DNA from: Candidatus Thalassospirochaeta sargassi
GTDB lineage: Bacteria; Spirochaetota; Spirochaetia; UBA9216
NCBI GenBank assembly: GCA_028532855.1
Contig: JAQQAL010000006.1
Location: 1 to 64,000 of the forward strand
Direction: 5' to 3'
Length of the DNA stretch: 64,000 bases
Shown here: positions 17,360-25,807 of the stretch, piece by piece
Numbering within the stretch: position 1 is the stretch's first letter
How the letters are laid out: every line of letters starts with the position of its first letter
Notes under the pieces: generated by a model
What the model was told of the DNA's origin: nothing
The model's input: the letters and a program-made list of their open reading frames with translations, nothing else
Databases searched by the model: none
Position numbers and translations under genes: made by a program

Positions 17360-17372
17360 AGTTTTTCCCGAA

Positions 17373-18335
17373 TTATCTGTGATTTCTCAGTTTAAGCAAT
17401 TCATTGGCAGTTTCTTCATCAGTAATCAATGAGTTAATATAGCCGCCGTTGATAGCTCCGAGAATGGGCTGCGCCTTTTCTTTTCCTGATGTCACCCCGA
17501 TACGAACCGGTATCCCGGATAATTCTTCCAGCGAAATAGCCATAACCCTGTCCGCGATACTGCTTTTTACGACCTTACCGTCTATGTCGTAATGGCGGCA
17601 GAGAATATCGCCTACAGCACCGGCTTCTTTCAGCTCAAGGTTTTCCTCGCGCGTAATCGAGCCGGTCACAACTAACGAGGCGGCATCAGTAAAGTCCCCT
17701 ATTCCAACAAGAGCCTTACTGCAGCCCTTACCGAGGGTAAGCGCTTCATTAATACTGAAATCACGGATAAGCGCCTTCTTGATATCCAAATGCGCTACGA
17801 CCGCCGGGGTATTCAGCCATATACCGTTGGCACTGAGTTTGGAAACCATCAGCTCCATTACTTTCTGCGGCAGCAGTTCGCCGCCTGTATTCATACCTCC
17901 TGAAAGCTGAACAACCGAAAGATCCCTGTCACGTATGACACGAAGAGCCCGGCCTACATGGAATAAATTTCGGCCCCAGCTGCAACCGATTATATCGCCG
18001 TCGACAAGATTCTGCTCAAGAAAACCGGCGCATGCAACACCGACGCCTTCACGGGTATCTTCCGGAGTATCCCCCTGGGGGACTATCCGTACAGTTTCAA
18101 GAGAGAAGGTCTCTCTAAGCATTTCTTCTATTTCAAAACAGGTTCTGAATTTCCTGCTGATATTTATTTCTACTATACCTTCTTCACGCGCCTGCGCCAG
18201 CAGCCTCGTAACCTTTGTACGGGAGAAATCAAGCTTTCTGGCTATTTCTTCCTGGGTAAGACCCTGAATGTAATACATCCAGGCAATACGCGCGAGTAAT
18301 GATATTTTTCTGTGAGAACTGGTTTTTTCACTCAT
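17373..18335 (-). CDS. SorC/DeoR-family sugar-binding transcriptional regulator
   Basis: 320 residues. The N-terminal helix-turn-helix (about 12-55) includes IAWMYYIQGLTQEEIARKLD and FSRTKVTRLLAQA. The C-terminal sugar-phosphate binding domain (about 60-310) is phosphosugar-isomerase-like, with GCSWG near residue 118 and GVTSGKEKAQPI near 284. Family members respond to phosphorylated sugars and often regulate nearby sugar genes. Here the downstream neighbours are MoxR and VWA genes, which is unusual. A 26-bp inverted repeat lies 52 bases upstream of the start and is a good candidate autoregulatory operator. Confidence 0.88.
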   Translation of the reverse strand: MSEKTSSHRKISLLARIAWMYYIQGLTQEEIARKLDFSRTKVTRLLAQAREEGIVEINISRKFRTCFEIEEMLRETFSLETVRIVPQGDTPEDTREGVGVACAGFLEQNLVDGDIIGCSWGRNLFHVGRALRVIRDRDLSVVQLSGGMNTGGELLPQKVMELMVSKLSANGIWLNTPAVVAHLDIKKALIRDFSINEALTLGKGCSKALVGIGDFTDAASLVVTGSITREENLELKEAGAVGDILCRHYDIDGKVVKSSIADRVMAISLEELSGIPVRIGVTSGKEKAQPILGAINGGYINSLITDEETANELLKLRNHR

Positions 18336-18386
18336 TTGTCAACTTTAACCGTAATATCTGATTAAATCAACACAATTTATTGACAA

Positions 18387-18412
18387 TTGTGCGCATTTTA
18401 ATAAACGCACAA
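18387..18412. promoter_or_regulatory. Inverted repeat, candidate SorC-type operator
   Basis: TTGTGCG and CGCACAA are perfect 7-bp arms around a 12-base A+T-rich spacer. The repeat lies between the protease gene and the SorC-type regulator gene, 52 bases upstream of the regulator start, a usual place for autoregulation. Confidence 0.55.
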
Positions 18413-18431
18413 AGATTCAATAAAAAATTGT

Positions 18432-19919
18432 CTATCTATTGTTTGCTTCCTCAATCATATCAATCCAATCATCAGGAAAACAGCTTACGGGGTATATGTA
18501 ACCCATTTTGTCGCTGTTGATATCCATTATGTAGCCGGGAATTCCAAGCAGCTCATAGTAGGCGTTTATAACCGCGCCGCCGGAGTTTCCACTGCCTATA
18601 AGTGCATCGGTTTTTATAAGACTGCAGCCCGGAGCTGCCTCGAAACCACTGACAATTCCCGAGGTAAAGGTTATCGATGTCCTCGAACCTGTCCCCCCGA
18701 CTTCAGGATAGCCTAGAATTCCAAGAGGCTGGCTGATGCGCAGACTATCCGGATCGCCTAGATGAAAATAGGGGAATTCATAATTATATGACAGTTCCTG
18801 GCCGTAGCGTCCTGCGTTAATACGCAGCAGAGCCAGATCAAGCTCTTCATCATAATCAATCAGCTCGGCCTGAAAGAGTTCAACCGGCGGCTTGAAGGTA
18901 GATAGGGACACAGCAGCAAATATCTCTTCCGAGGGCTTACCATCTGAACCTTCAACTACGTGCCAGTTAGTAACTGTATATCCGTCACGGCTTAAAATAC
19001 AACCTGATCCCTTTCCGTTTTCGGCTATGATCTCAACGGTGGAAAGCATGGCTGCTTCAAAGCTGTCAATCGGTTCAGGTAGAATGGGAACATCAGTTAT
19101 CAGCTCAGGAGCCTCGGTATCAAGGGTAACAAGAACCGACAACTCGCGCGGGAGCTCTTTTGCAAGCTGATCAAGAAGGGTAATATAATATCGGCCAGTT
19201 ATAAACTTATGCTGGGGGTAGCCGCCTATGATTAGGCTTTCAGTACCGAGCATACTCTCAGAAACATACATTGCCTCGTCTCTGGATTTTGCTGGAGTCT
19301 TCGTTGCGGCAAATATATCTATATCAGCATCAGTATTAAAAACATCTATCCTGAAATTATCCGCGGTACGGGGTATATCAACAGAAACAACCGCAAACAT
19401 ACCGTTTTCCGGCTTCAGCATAATAGTTTCAGGAATCCCGGGGGTAAGAGCTGTCTCCGGATCAGAAGTAATTATCTCGTATTTTATAGTGAAGTCTATC
19501 TCATCGACTCTTTTTCCGTCTATCATCGGCAGGTAATCATACTGATAGACAACCGAAACATAGTACAATCCTGTTTCAAGAGCGGTATCCGACTGCCTTG
19601 TAATAAATAGAGTCTCGTTATATTCATCATCCTCTGAAACAAAGTCGGACGCAGTCAGGTTCTCACTCTTGGAACTGCGGTTAAGGAAGAGATCCAGGTC
19701 AGCCTGCGCACCATCAAGACTCAGCCTGATACCGTAGGCGCTCTTGGGAACACGTACTGAAAAAGTACGGGTCGGTATTCCGAAATCTGCAGAAAGATCT
19801 ATGGAAGAACTCTTCTCTGCACCTGCAGCCAATTCCTCTGTCTTGCCGGTCTTAGCGGCGAAAAGGGGGGATACAAGTATAAATAAACAGATTACTGCGG
19901 GGATTATTTTAAGTTTCAC
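18432..19919 (-). CDS. Exported trypsin-like serine protease with PPC-like N-terminal domains
   Basis: 495 residues with a signal peptide (1-21). Two beta-rich pre-peptidase C-like regions (about 40-150 and 160-265) show the typical DLDLFL and DIDIFA segments. A trypsin-like domain (about 285-490) has catalytic His in TVTNWHVVEG, Asp in DEELDLALLRI, and Ser in LIGSGNSGGAVIN. No PDZ domain is seen, unlike DegP. It should act in the periplasm or outside the cell, perhaps in protein quality control. It is transcribed alone or together with the SorC regulator 97 bases downstream. Confidence 0.87.
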   Translation of the reverse strand: MKLKIIPAVICLFILVSPLFAAKTGKTEELAAGAEKSSSIDLSADFGIPTRTFSVRVPKSAYGIRLSLDGAQADLDLFLNRSSKSENLTASDFVSEDDEYNETLFITRQSDTALETGLYYVSVVYQYDYLPMIDGKRVDEIDFTIKYEIITSDPETALTPGIPETIMLKPENGMFAVVSVDIPRTADNFRIDVFNTDADIDIFAATKTPAKSRDEAMYVSESMLGTESLIIGGYPQHKFITGRYYITLLDQLAKELPRELSVLVTLDTEAPELITDVPILPEPIDSFEAAMLSTVEIIAENGKGSGCILSRDGYTVTNWHVVEGSDGKPSEEIFAAVSLSTFKPPVELFQAELIDYDEELDLALLRINAGRYGQELSYNYEFPYFHLGDPDSLRISQPLGILGYPEVGGTGSRTSITFTSGIVSGFEAAPGCSLIKTDALIGSGNSGGAVINAYYELLGIPGYIMDINSDKMGYIYPVSCFPDDWIDMIEEANNR

Positions 19920-19998
19920 TCAGCTTCACCTCGTGATTGAATATAGCACAAAAGTTCTCTATTGCCTATTATGATGATGATAATTATACTCCTTAAAT

Positions 19999-21792
19999 AT
20001 GAATACAAACACAATACCAACCTGGAATCTTGATGATATTTTCACCGATTTCAGTTCAGAAAAATACATAAGCATGTACGAAAAATTCAGCGGAAATATT
20101 CGAGAATTAGAAAAAATGCTTGAACATAAACCGCCTCAAGACAAAGACGGTCTTGAGAACAGTCTGACAGGGATAATCAAACTGTATAATGAAACAGGCT
20201 CCATATACGAGGAACTTTTTTCATATTCATACTGCAGATATTCAACCGACACTTCTGAGCCCCAGGCTCTATCCGAAATAAACCGGATCGAGGCAATTGC
20301 GGTAGGCTTCAGCACAGCCGTGGTAAAGCTTAGAAACTATCTTTTTAAAGCCGGACAGCTGCTTGATGAGGTAATAGCCGGCAGTGATTACCTCGGTCAG
20401 TTCAGATTCTTTTTCGACGAGCAGCTGATGCTCAGAGAGAAGCAGATGACACCTGAAATGGAAAATCTTGCTGCCGATCTTGCCCGTTCAGGGGCCGATT
20501 CGTGGGAGCGGCTCCAGCAGACCCTGTCATCAGCCACCCAGATAGTCTGGGATGAGGAGACCGGTGAGAAAAAAACCTCCGTCGAACTTCGGGCCCTTGC
20601 CGACAACCCGGATGAATCTGTTCGTCGAAAAGCATTCGAAAAAGAGATTGAACTATGGAAAAGCATAGAGGTGCCTATGGCCTTCGCTCTTAACGGGGTA
20701 AAGGGTGCAAGCAACAGCGTAAACAGCAGACGCAACTTTAAAACAACCCTCGAACGCTCGACACTGCAGGCAAGGATTACCAGTGACACCCTTGATGCGA
20801 TAATTTCAGCAATGACCACATCGCTGCCGGTATTCAGGAAATACCTGAAACTGAAGGCTGGTCTGCTCGGTAAAGAAAAAATAGCATTCTATGACCTCTT
20901 TGCACCAGTGGGTGAAAGCAGCATGTCATTCAGTTATAAGGAAGCAACGGATTTCATCGTAGATAAATTTACAAATTTCAGTACTGATCTCGGAAATTTC
21001 GCCCGTAAGGCGGTCGATAAAGGCTGGATAGACGCAAAACCCCGACAGAATAAGGTGGGCGGGGCATACTGCACCGGCTTTCATGTGTCCGGCGCTTCGA
21101 GAATCCTGTGCAACTTTAACGGATCATTCAACGCCCTCTCGACAATAGCCCATGAGCTGGGGCATGCATATCATAATGATGTACTCAAAGAGGCGCCCGA
21201 AATATACAGGGATTTTCCGATGACCCTGGCTGAGACTGCTTCAATTTTCTGTGAAACAATTGTGCTGGAGAGTGCACTTGAAACAGCCTCCGGCGATGAC
21301 AAACTTAACCTCATTGAACACGAACTGATGGAATCAACACAGATAATTGTCGATATACTGTCCCGTTTCATCTTTGAAAAAAATGTCTTCAATAAACGAA
21401 TTGAAAAGGAACTCTCCGCGGCCGAGTTCTGCGAGCTGATGATTGACGCTCAGAAACAGACCTACGGCGATGCGATGAACGAGAAACTGATGCATCCCTA
21501 CATGTGGGCGGCAAAGGGGCATTACTACAGTCAGGAACTGGCCTTTTATAACTTCCCCTACTCCTTCGGAAAACTTTTCGGCCTGGGGCTCTATTCTCGT
21601 TTCAGGGACGAAGGCGAATCTTTTCCGGAAAAATACAGAAGCATCCTCTATATGACAGGCAATGCGTCGGCAGAGGATGTAACTGCAATTGCGGGTTATG
21701 ATATAACAAAAAAGGATTTCTGGCAGTCGAGCCTGAGTATCATGGAAAAAAGAGTAGAACAGTTTGAAGATCTTTGTAAAAACAGGAAGTAA
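19999..21792 (+). CDS. M3-family oligoendopeptidase F
   Basis: A 597-residue zinc metallopeptidase that cleaves short peptides in the cytoplasm. The zinc site is HELGH in STIAHELGHAYH near residue 385, with the downstream Glu ligand in TLAETASIFCET near 410. The length and the helical N-terminal half match the PepF/M3B group (about 600 residues). It has no signal peptide. The gpsA gene starts two bases after its stop, so the two genes are co-transcribed, although no functional link is evident. Confidence 0.92.
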   Translation: MNTNTIPTWNLDDIFTDFSSEKYISMYEKFSGNIRELEKMLEHKPPQDKDGLENSLTGIIKLYNETGSIYEELFSYSYCRYSTDTSEPQALSEINRIEAIAVGFSTAVVKLRNYLFKAGQLLDEVIAGSDYLGQFRFFFDEQLMLREKQMTPEMENLAADLARSGADSWERLQQTLSSATQIVWDEETGEKKTSVELRALADNPDESVRRKAFEKEIELWKSIEVPMAFALNGVKGASNSVNSRRNFKTTLERSTLQARITSDTLDAIISAMTTSLPVFRKYLKLKAGLLGKEKIAFYDLFAPVGESSMSFSYKEATDFIVDKFTNFSTDLGNFARKAVDKGWIDAKPRQNKVGGAYCTGFHVSGASRILCNFNGSFNALSTIAHELGHAYHNDVLKEAPEIYRDFPMTLAETASIFCETIVLESALETASGDDKLNLIEHELMESTQIIVDILSRFIFEKNVFNKRIEKELSAAEFCELMIDAQKQTYGDAMNEKLMHPYMWAAKGHYYSQELAFYNFPYSFGKLFGLGLYSRFRDEGESFPEKYRSILYMTGNASAEDVTAIAGYDITKKDFWQSSLSIMEKRVEQFEDLCKNRK

Positions 21793-21794
21793 TA

Positions 21795-22868
21795 ATGGAA
21801 CAGAACATAAAAAACATAGGAATAATTAACGCTGGCGCCTGGGGCACAGCAATCGCGAAGGTATTGGGCGCCAGCGGACATAATGTGGAAATATGGGAGT
21901 ATATGGAGGATGTTGTAGCCGAGATTAACACCGAACATTCTAACTCCAGGTACCTTCTTGGTGTAAATCTTTCCGAAAACGTAACGGCCACAGGCAATTT
22001 GACTAAGGCCGCAACCGGCAAGGATTTCATAATCATAGCAACACCTTCACTGTATATTCTTGATATAGTAAAAAAACTTGTTCCCGTTCAGGACATAATG
22101 GAGGGGAAACCTGTCATCGGCATACTGACGAAGGGCTTTATAAAGGGCCCGGCCGGACCTGTTCTGATAACAAGAGCATTGGAAGATTATCTGCCTGGAT
22201 TCTACAAGGACGGACTTGTATACATTTCCGGTCCCAGCCATGCCGAAGAAGTTGCCAGAGGAAAGCTTACCGGACTGATTTCGGCCAGTAAGAACGGTTT
22301 AAACTCAATACGGTTCAGGGAACTGCTAAGCGGCTCAAATCTGATGGTATATTCTTCATTAGACACCATAGGAGTCCAGACCTGCGGCGCGGTGAAGAAC
22401 GTAATAGCCATTGCCTACGGAATGCTTGACGCCCTCAGCGAAATAACCGATTCATTCGGGGACAATACCGAATCACTGCTGCTGGCTGCCGGGCTGAACG
22501 AGATTCAGCAGATAGGAAAGGCTCTCGGCTCTGAATATCCTGAAACCTTTACCAGCATTGCAGGCGTAGGCGACCTCGATGTAACCTGCCGCTCGAAATA
22601 CGGACGAAACAGAAAATTCGGTCGTGAGATTGTAAATAACAGAAAGATAGCAGGTTTCAAAGACGCAGAAGATCTTATTGCAAACATAGACAGAATAGGT
22701 TACCTGCCCGAGGGCGCGATAGCAGCAAGCTATGTAAAACAGCTGATGGAGCAGTATAAGCTCAAACTGCCCGTTTCAGAAGTGGTTTACAAGATACTGA
22801 ATAAGGAAGATAAGCCGCTGAAAGCAATACACGCGCTGGTGCAGAAGCTGAATATTCCGCAATCATAA
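21795..22868 (+). CDS. Glycerol-3-phosphate dehydrogenase (NAD(P)+)
   Basis: Makes sn-glycerol 3-phosphate from dihydroxyacetone phosphate for phospholipid synthesis. The N-terminal Rossmann motif reads N-A-G-A-W-G-T-A, where most family members have G-x-G-x-W-G, so the first glycine is replaced by Asn. The catalytic lysine lies in GAVKNVIAIAYG near residue 200, and the substrate loop in SIAGVGDLDVTCRSKYGRNR near 255-275. The length of 357 is slightly longer than usual. It is directly downstream of pepF. The changed glycine is a mild oddity; the rest of the enzyme is intact. Confidence 0.9.
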   Translation: MEQNIKNIGIINAGAWGTAIAKVLGASGHNVEIWEYMEDVVAEINTEHSNSRYLLGVNLSENVTATGNLTKAATGKDFIIIATPSLYILDIVKKLVPVQDIMEGKPVIGILTKGFIKGPAGPVLITRALEDYLPGFYKDGLVYISGPSHAEEVARGKLTGLISASKNGLNSIRFRELLSGSNLMVYSSLDTIGVQTCGAVKNVIAIAYGMLDALSEITDSFGDNTESLLLAAGLNEIQQIGKALGSEYPETFTSIAGVGDLDVTCRSKYGRNRKFGREIVNNRKIAGFKDAEDLIANIDRIGYLPEGAIAASYVKQLMEQYKLKLPVSEVVYKILNKEDKPLKAIHALVQKLNIPQS

Positions 22869-22876
22869 TTCGGCAG

Positions 22877-24244
22877 TTACAGCCGCTGCTTTGACAGGGC
22901 TTTCAGCCTCTGCATATCCGCACGCGTAAACCCCTCCCATTCCATGGGGAAGAAACTGTTGTTATGGTACAGCGGTTCATCCTCAAGGGGAAGGGAGCAG
23001 CGTGCAACGCAGTCGGGCCACATTGGCGAGCCCGGCACCGGTGAGAATTCCGAAACCGACAGTGTAAAACCGCGATCGGCCGCAAATCTTATCGTATCTT
23101 CAACCTCGCTGGCCCGTTGCCCAGGCAGGCCCGCGAGGATATAGACAACTATCTGACTTCTGTCGAAACCCGCGTCGGTAAGCATACGTACTGTATTATG
23201 AAATCCTCGCTCGGAGTATTTATTATCATACTCACTGTGAAACTCATCCGACGCACTTTCAAACCCGAGCCGGACTTCCTGAAATCCCGCGCTCTTCATA
23301 AGGTCGGCAATTTCAGCCGTCATATAACGGATGTGCATTGCATTCGGGGTGTAAAAGTTAAAGCGAGTTCCGGTGCGGCTGCTGTAATCCACGACCTGCT
23401 TCAGAAATGGAATGAACACGCTGCTTGAATCAAACAGAACTGCGTCATCATAGAAGGCGAAGTTCCGCGTTCCACGTGTTTCGGCAAGCAGCCTCAGCCG
23501 CTTAAAAACCTTTTCAGGCCGCCCCGGGCTGAATCCGCCGCAGAGACTCCGTGAGGCACAGTAACCGCAGTTCATCGGGCAGCCGTCGTTTAACCGTAGA
23601 ACTGCCGCATCATTCCAGCAGTCATGATCAAGTGGTGCGTCAGATGAGGGGACAGCACCGGGCAGAGCCCCGGCCTCAAGAAAGGCGTTCAACGCGCGCC
23701 CCGACTCACTCAACACCGTACTGCCTGACAGCGTCATATTTCCCGCTGCTATATAATCAGGCTTACAGACCCTCACACAGTGTTCCGGCATAAGAGAGGC
23801 ATAAACACCGCCGATAATAAGCGGAACATCGGGCCACAGCTCTCTGCAAAGCTCAGCTGCTTCTACCACCCCCCTGTACCAGTATGTCATGCCGGAGGAG
23901 ATAAAGATTGCATCCGGCTTTTCCTCTGCTATCTTCTGCTTCAGAACATCTTTCAGGATACCGTAGCGGGCAAACTTCCGCCGTATCCCCTGAAGCTCCG
24001 GTGGCAGCTTCAATGTCTGCCGGTGAAATTTACCGGTTCCGTCAGCCTTTCGTCTGACACTTCCTTCTACTTCGACAGTAGATTCATCGGTATAATCCAA
24101 TGCATTTATGAGACGGGTGTTCCATCCGCCGGCTTCAAGCATTGCAGCAATATTCAGAAGACCGTATGGTTTCAAATAAAGATCATAGAGAGCGAAATCA
24201 TGAACCGGGGGATAAATCAGAAGAGCTTCGGGTCTGTCAGTCAT
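22877..24244 (-). CDS. B12-binding-domain radical SAM protein
   Basis: 455 residues. The N-terminal part (about 1-190) resembles a cobalamin-binding fold but lacks the DxHxxG motif. The iron-sulfur site is C-x3-C-x2-C in CPMNCGYCAS near residue 215, followed by radical SAM core motifs (FYDDAVLFDS, LGFESASDEF, VYILAGLPGQ). The substrate is unknown; relatives modify lipids, tRNAs or natural products. The start at MTDRPEALLIYPP (24244) is preferred; the frame is open seven codons further upstream. It converges with gpsA, 8 bases away. Confidence 0.82.
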   Translation of the reverse strand: MTDRPEALLIYPPVHDFALYDLYLKPYGLLNIAAMLEAGGWNTRLINALDYTDESTVEVEGSVRRKADGTGKFHRQTLKLPPELQGIRRKFARYGILKDVLKQKIAEEKPDAIFISSGMTYWYRGVVEAAELCRELWPDVPLIIGGVYASLMPEHCVRVCKPDYIAAGNMTLSGSTVLSESGRALNAFLEAGALPGAVPSSDAPLDHDCWNDAAVLRLNDGCPMNCGYCASRSLCGGFSPGRPEKVFKRLRLLAETRGTRNFAFYDDAVLFDSSSVFIPFLKQVVDYSSRTGTRFNFYTPNAMHIRYMTAEIADLMKSAGFQEVRLGFESASDEFHSEYDNKYSERGFHNTVRMLTDAGFDRSQIVVYILAGLPGQRASEVEDTIRFAADRGFTLSVSEFSPVPGSPMWPDCVARCSLPLEDEPLYHNNSFFPMEWEGFTRADMQRLKALSKQRL

Positions 24245-24335
24245 TAGAAAAATACAATAAATCATTAGTCGTTCAAGTACAAGTTGAATTTCGTCACTGA
24301 AGATTATTTTTTTTTACATTTTTGTAAACTTTCTC

Positions 24336-24363
24336 TTGCAATTTCATGATTCTGGTTTAAAAT
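24336..24363 (+). promoter_or_regulatory. Sigma-70-type promoter for the GGA-rich RNA
   Basis: TTGCAA (24336-24341) and TAAAAT (24358-24363) are separated by 16 bases. Transcription would start near 24370, just before the GGA-rich stretch and more than 350 bases upstream of the next large gene. Confidence 0.55.
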
Positions 24364-24369
24364 AATACA

Positions 24370-24655
24370 TCATCAGAAATGAGGAAACAATTCTTTGAGA
24401 TTTTTATCCATTATCACATAAATCCCAGGTTGATTGAGAGAGGAGATGTTTATCTGTGTCCGGAGGTTGATTAAAAAAGGATGCGTTTAAACAATGAAAG
24501 CTGAGCTTGAGGAGGTCCGGCTTTCAGGAAGTTTGACTTTGGAGGAAGTTAACCTTCCACGGGAGGTGGCAACACTTTCAATACTTATTTAAAAAAAGCC
24601 CCTCAGGGGAAAGGAGGTAGTAAAACCCTGAGGGGAACATCTAAAAAAGGAGGTT
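24370..24655 (+). ncRNA. Candidate CsrA-binding RNA with repeated GGA hairpin loops
   Basis: This stretch codes for no plausible protein but carries about twelve GGA motifs, seven in GGAG or GGAGG context. At least four hairpins expose the motif in the loop. Arms 24496-24501/24520-24525 enclose GGAGG. Arms 24535-24539/24546-24550 give the hexaloop TGGAGG. Arms 24557-24560/24566-24569 give the loop GGGAG. Arms 24599-24608/24626-24635 (10 bp) enclose AAAGGAGGTAG. Less regular arms at 24415-24422 with 24449-24458 enclose a further AGGAG. GGA in hairpin loops is the hallmark of CsrA/RsmA sites and of the CsrB/RsmZ sponge RNAs. A good promoter precedes it. No rightward terminator is seen, so it may be the leader of the 24728 gene rather than a separate RNA. 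Confidence 0.5.
24592..24635 (-). terminator. Hairpin with leftward T-run
   Basis: Ten perfect pairs (24599-24608 with 24626-24635) are followed on the minus strand by GC and seven T. This is a textbook terminator pointing left, yet no leftward gene lies to its right. On the plus strand the same hairpin is preceded by A7, is not followed by T, and shows GGAGG in its loop. Confidence 0.45.
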
Positions 24656-24656
24656 A

Positions 24657-24704
24657 ATGAAAAAAACTCCACGCTTCATAAATACCAACAACACATCCAT
24701 ATAA
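24657..24704 (+). CDS. Possible leader peptide
   Basis: AAAGGAGG-tta-ATG is a very strong translation start for a 15-codon frame, MKKTPRFINTNNTSI, ending 23 bases before the exonuclease-family gene. The peptide is not enriched in one amino acid and matches nothing I know. It may be a real short peptide that couples translation to the next gene. Alternatively the GGAGG may be part of the CsrA-type motif series and the frame accidental. Confidence 0.3.
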   Translation: MKKTPRFINTNNTSI

Positions 24705-24727
24705 AGGTTACAAAAATATTAAGAAAA

Positions 24728-25807
24728 ATGAAAATTTTTAAATTTATAATAATTGTTATATCTGCAGCGGCGGCAATTCTGTTTTCAGCCCTGCTTTTTT
24801 TTGTCTTTACAGAATACAAACCCGCAGAATCCGAGGTTCTCACACCCGTTTATGATTCAGCCTTATCACAAACGGCAGATGAAAGCCCTACCCCGGGCGG
24901 TTTACGGATCCTCACATGGAATACTGGCTACTGCGGGCTTAATACTGAAACTGACTTCTTTCTGGAAGGCGGAAGCAACACAGATCGTCTCCCGCTAGAG
25001 AGACAAAGAACAGCTCTGAACGAAATAATCGGTTTTATTGATGCTCAGGAAGCTGACATCTGCCTATTGCAGGAAGTTGACACCGATTCAAAACGCTCAT
25101 GGTCGAAAGACCAGCTTTACACAGCTGTATCAGTCCTTAAAAACTACGAAGCCTACTATGCAATTAATTATAAAAGCCCATTTGTTCCGGTACCGCTGGA
25201 ATCACCCATAGGCAGGGTGAAATCAGGTATAGCAATGTTCTCCCGTTACGCTGTGAGCAGAGCAGAGAGACTTAAACTGCCGGGTCAGTTTTCATGGCCG
25301 GTTCGCCTGTTCCATCTTAAACGCTGCGCTCTTATCAGCAGCATCCCGTCTCCGGTTGCAGGTAAGAACTGGTACATCATCAATGTACACCTGTCAGCCT
25401 ATGATGAGGGCGGCATGCGGGAAATGCAGCTGGAATATGTGAAAAATCTTATTACCGAACTCTACGCGGACGGCCATTATGTAGTTGTTGGGGGTGACTG
25501 GAACCTGCTTCTCCCCGGCACTGACAAAACGCAGTTCGGCAGCTATAACACCAGTGAAGAAAACCTGGGTTGGGTTAAAACCATGCCGGCAACATGGACG
25601 CCCGGTAACTGGCAGTGGTGTTATGATGAAGAAACCCCAACGGCAAGAAGCCTCGAACAGCCCTACAGCGCGGGCGAAAATTTCACATGTATCATAGACG
25701 GCTTTCTTGTGTCGCCGAACCTTCGTGTCGATGAGGTTGAAGCTTTCAATCTGAGATTCGAACACAGTGATCATAATCCGGCTGCAATAACAGTAAGTAT
25801 CAGGTAG
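24728..25807 (+). CDS. Membrane-anchored endonuclease/exonuclease/phosphatase-family hydrolase
   Basis: 359 residues. A hydrophobic N-terminal segment (about 5-28) is a signal anchor. The EEP fold follows: RILTWNTGYCG near residue 60, LLQEVDTDSKRS near 117, NVHLSAYDEGG near 220, GGDWN near 257 and the closing SDHNP near 348, which holds the catalytic Asp-His pair. Metal-dependent phosphodiester hydrolysis is expected outside the cytoplasmic membrane; the substrate could be nucleic acid, phospholipid or inositol phosphate. Its own ribosome site is weak, and its leader is the GGA-rich region, so control by CsrA is possible. It ends 8 bases inside the opposing phosphoesterase gene. Confidence 0.82.
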   Translation: MKIFKFIIIVISAAAAILFSALLFFVFTEYKPAESEVLTPVYDSALSQTADESPTPGGLRILTWNTGYCGLNTETDFFLEGGSNTDRLPLERQRTALNEIIGFIDAQEADICLLQEVDTDSKRSWSKDQLYTAVSVLKNYEAYYAINYKSPFVPVPLESPIGRVKSGIAMFSRYAVSRAERLKLPGQFSWPVRLFHLKRCALISSIPSPVAGKNWYIINVHLSAYDEGGMREMQLEYVKNLITELYADGHYVVVGGDWNLLLPGTDKTQFGSYNTSEENLGWVKTMPATWTPGNWQWCYDEETPTARSLEQPYSAGENFTCIIDGFLVSPNLRVDEVEAFNLRFEHSDHNPAAITVSIR

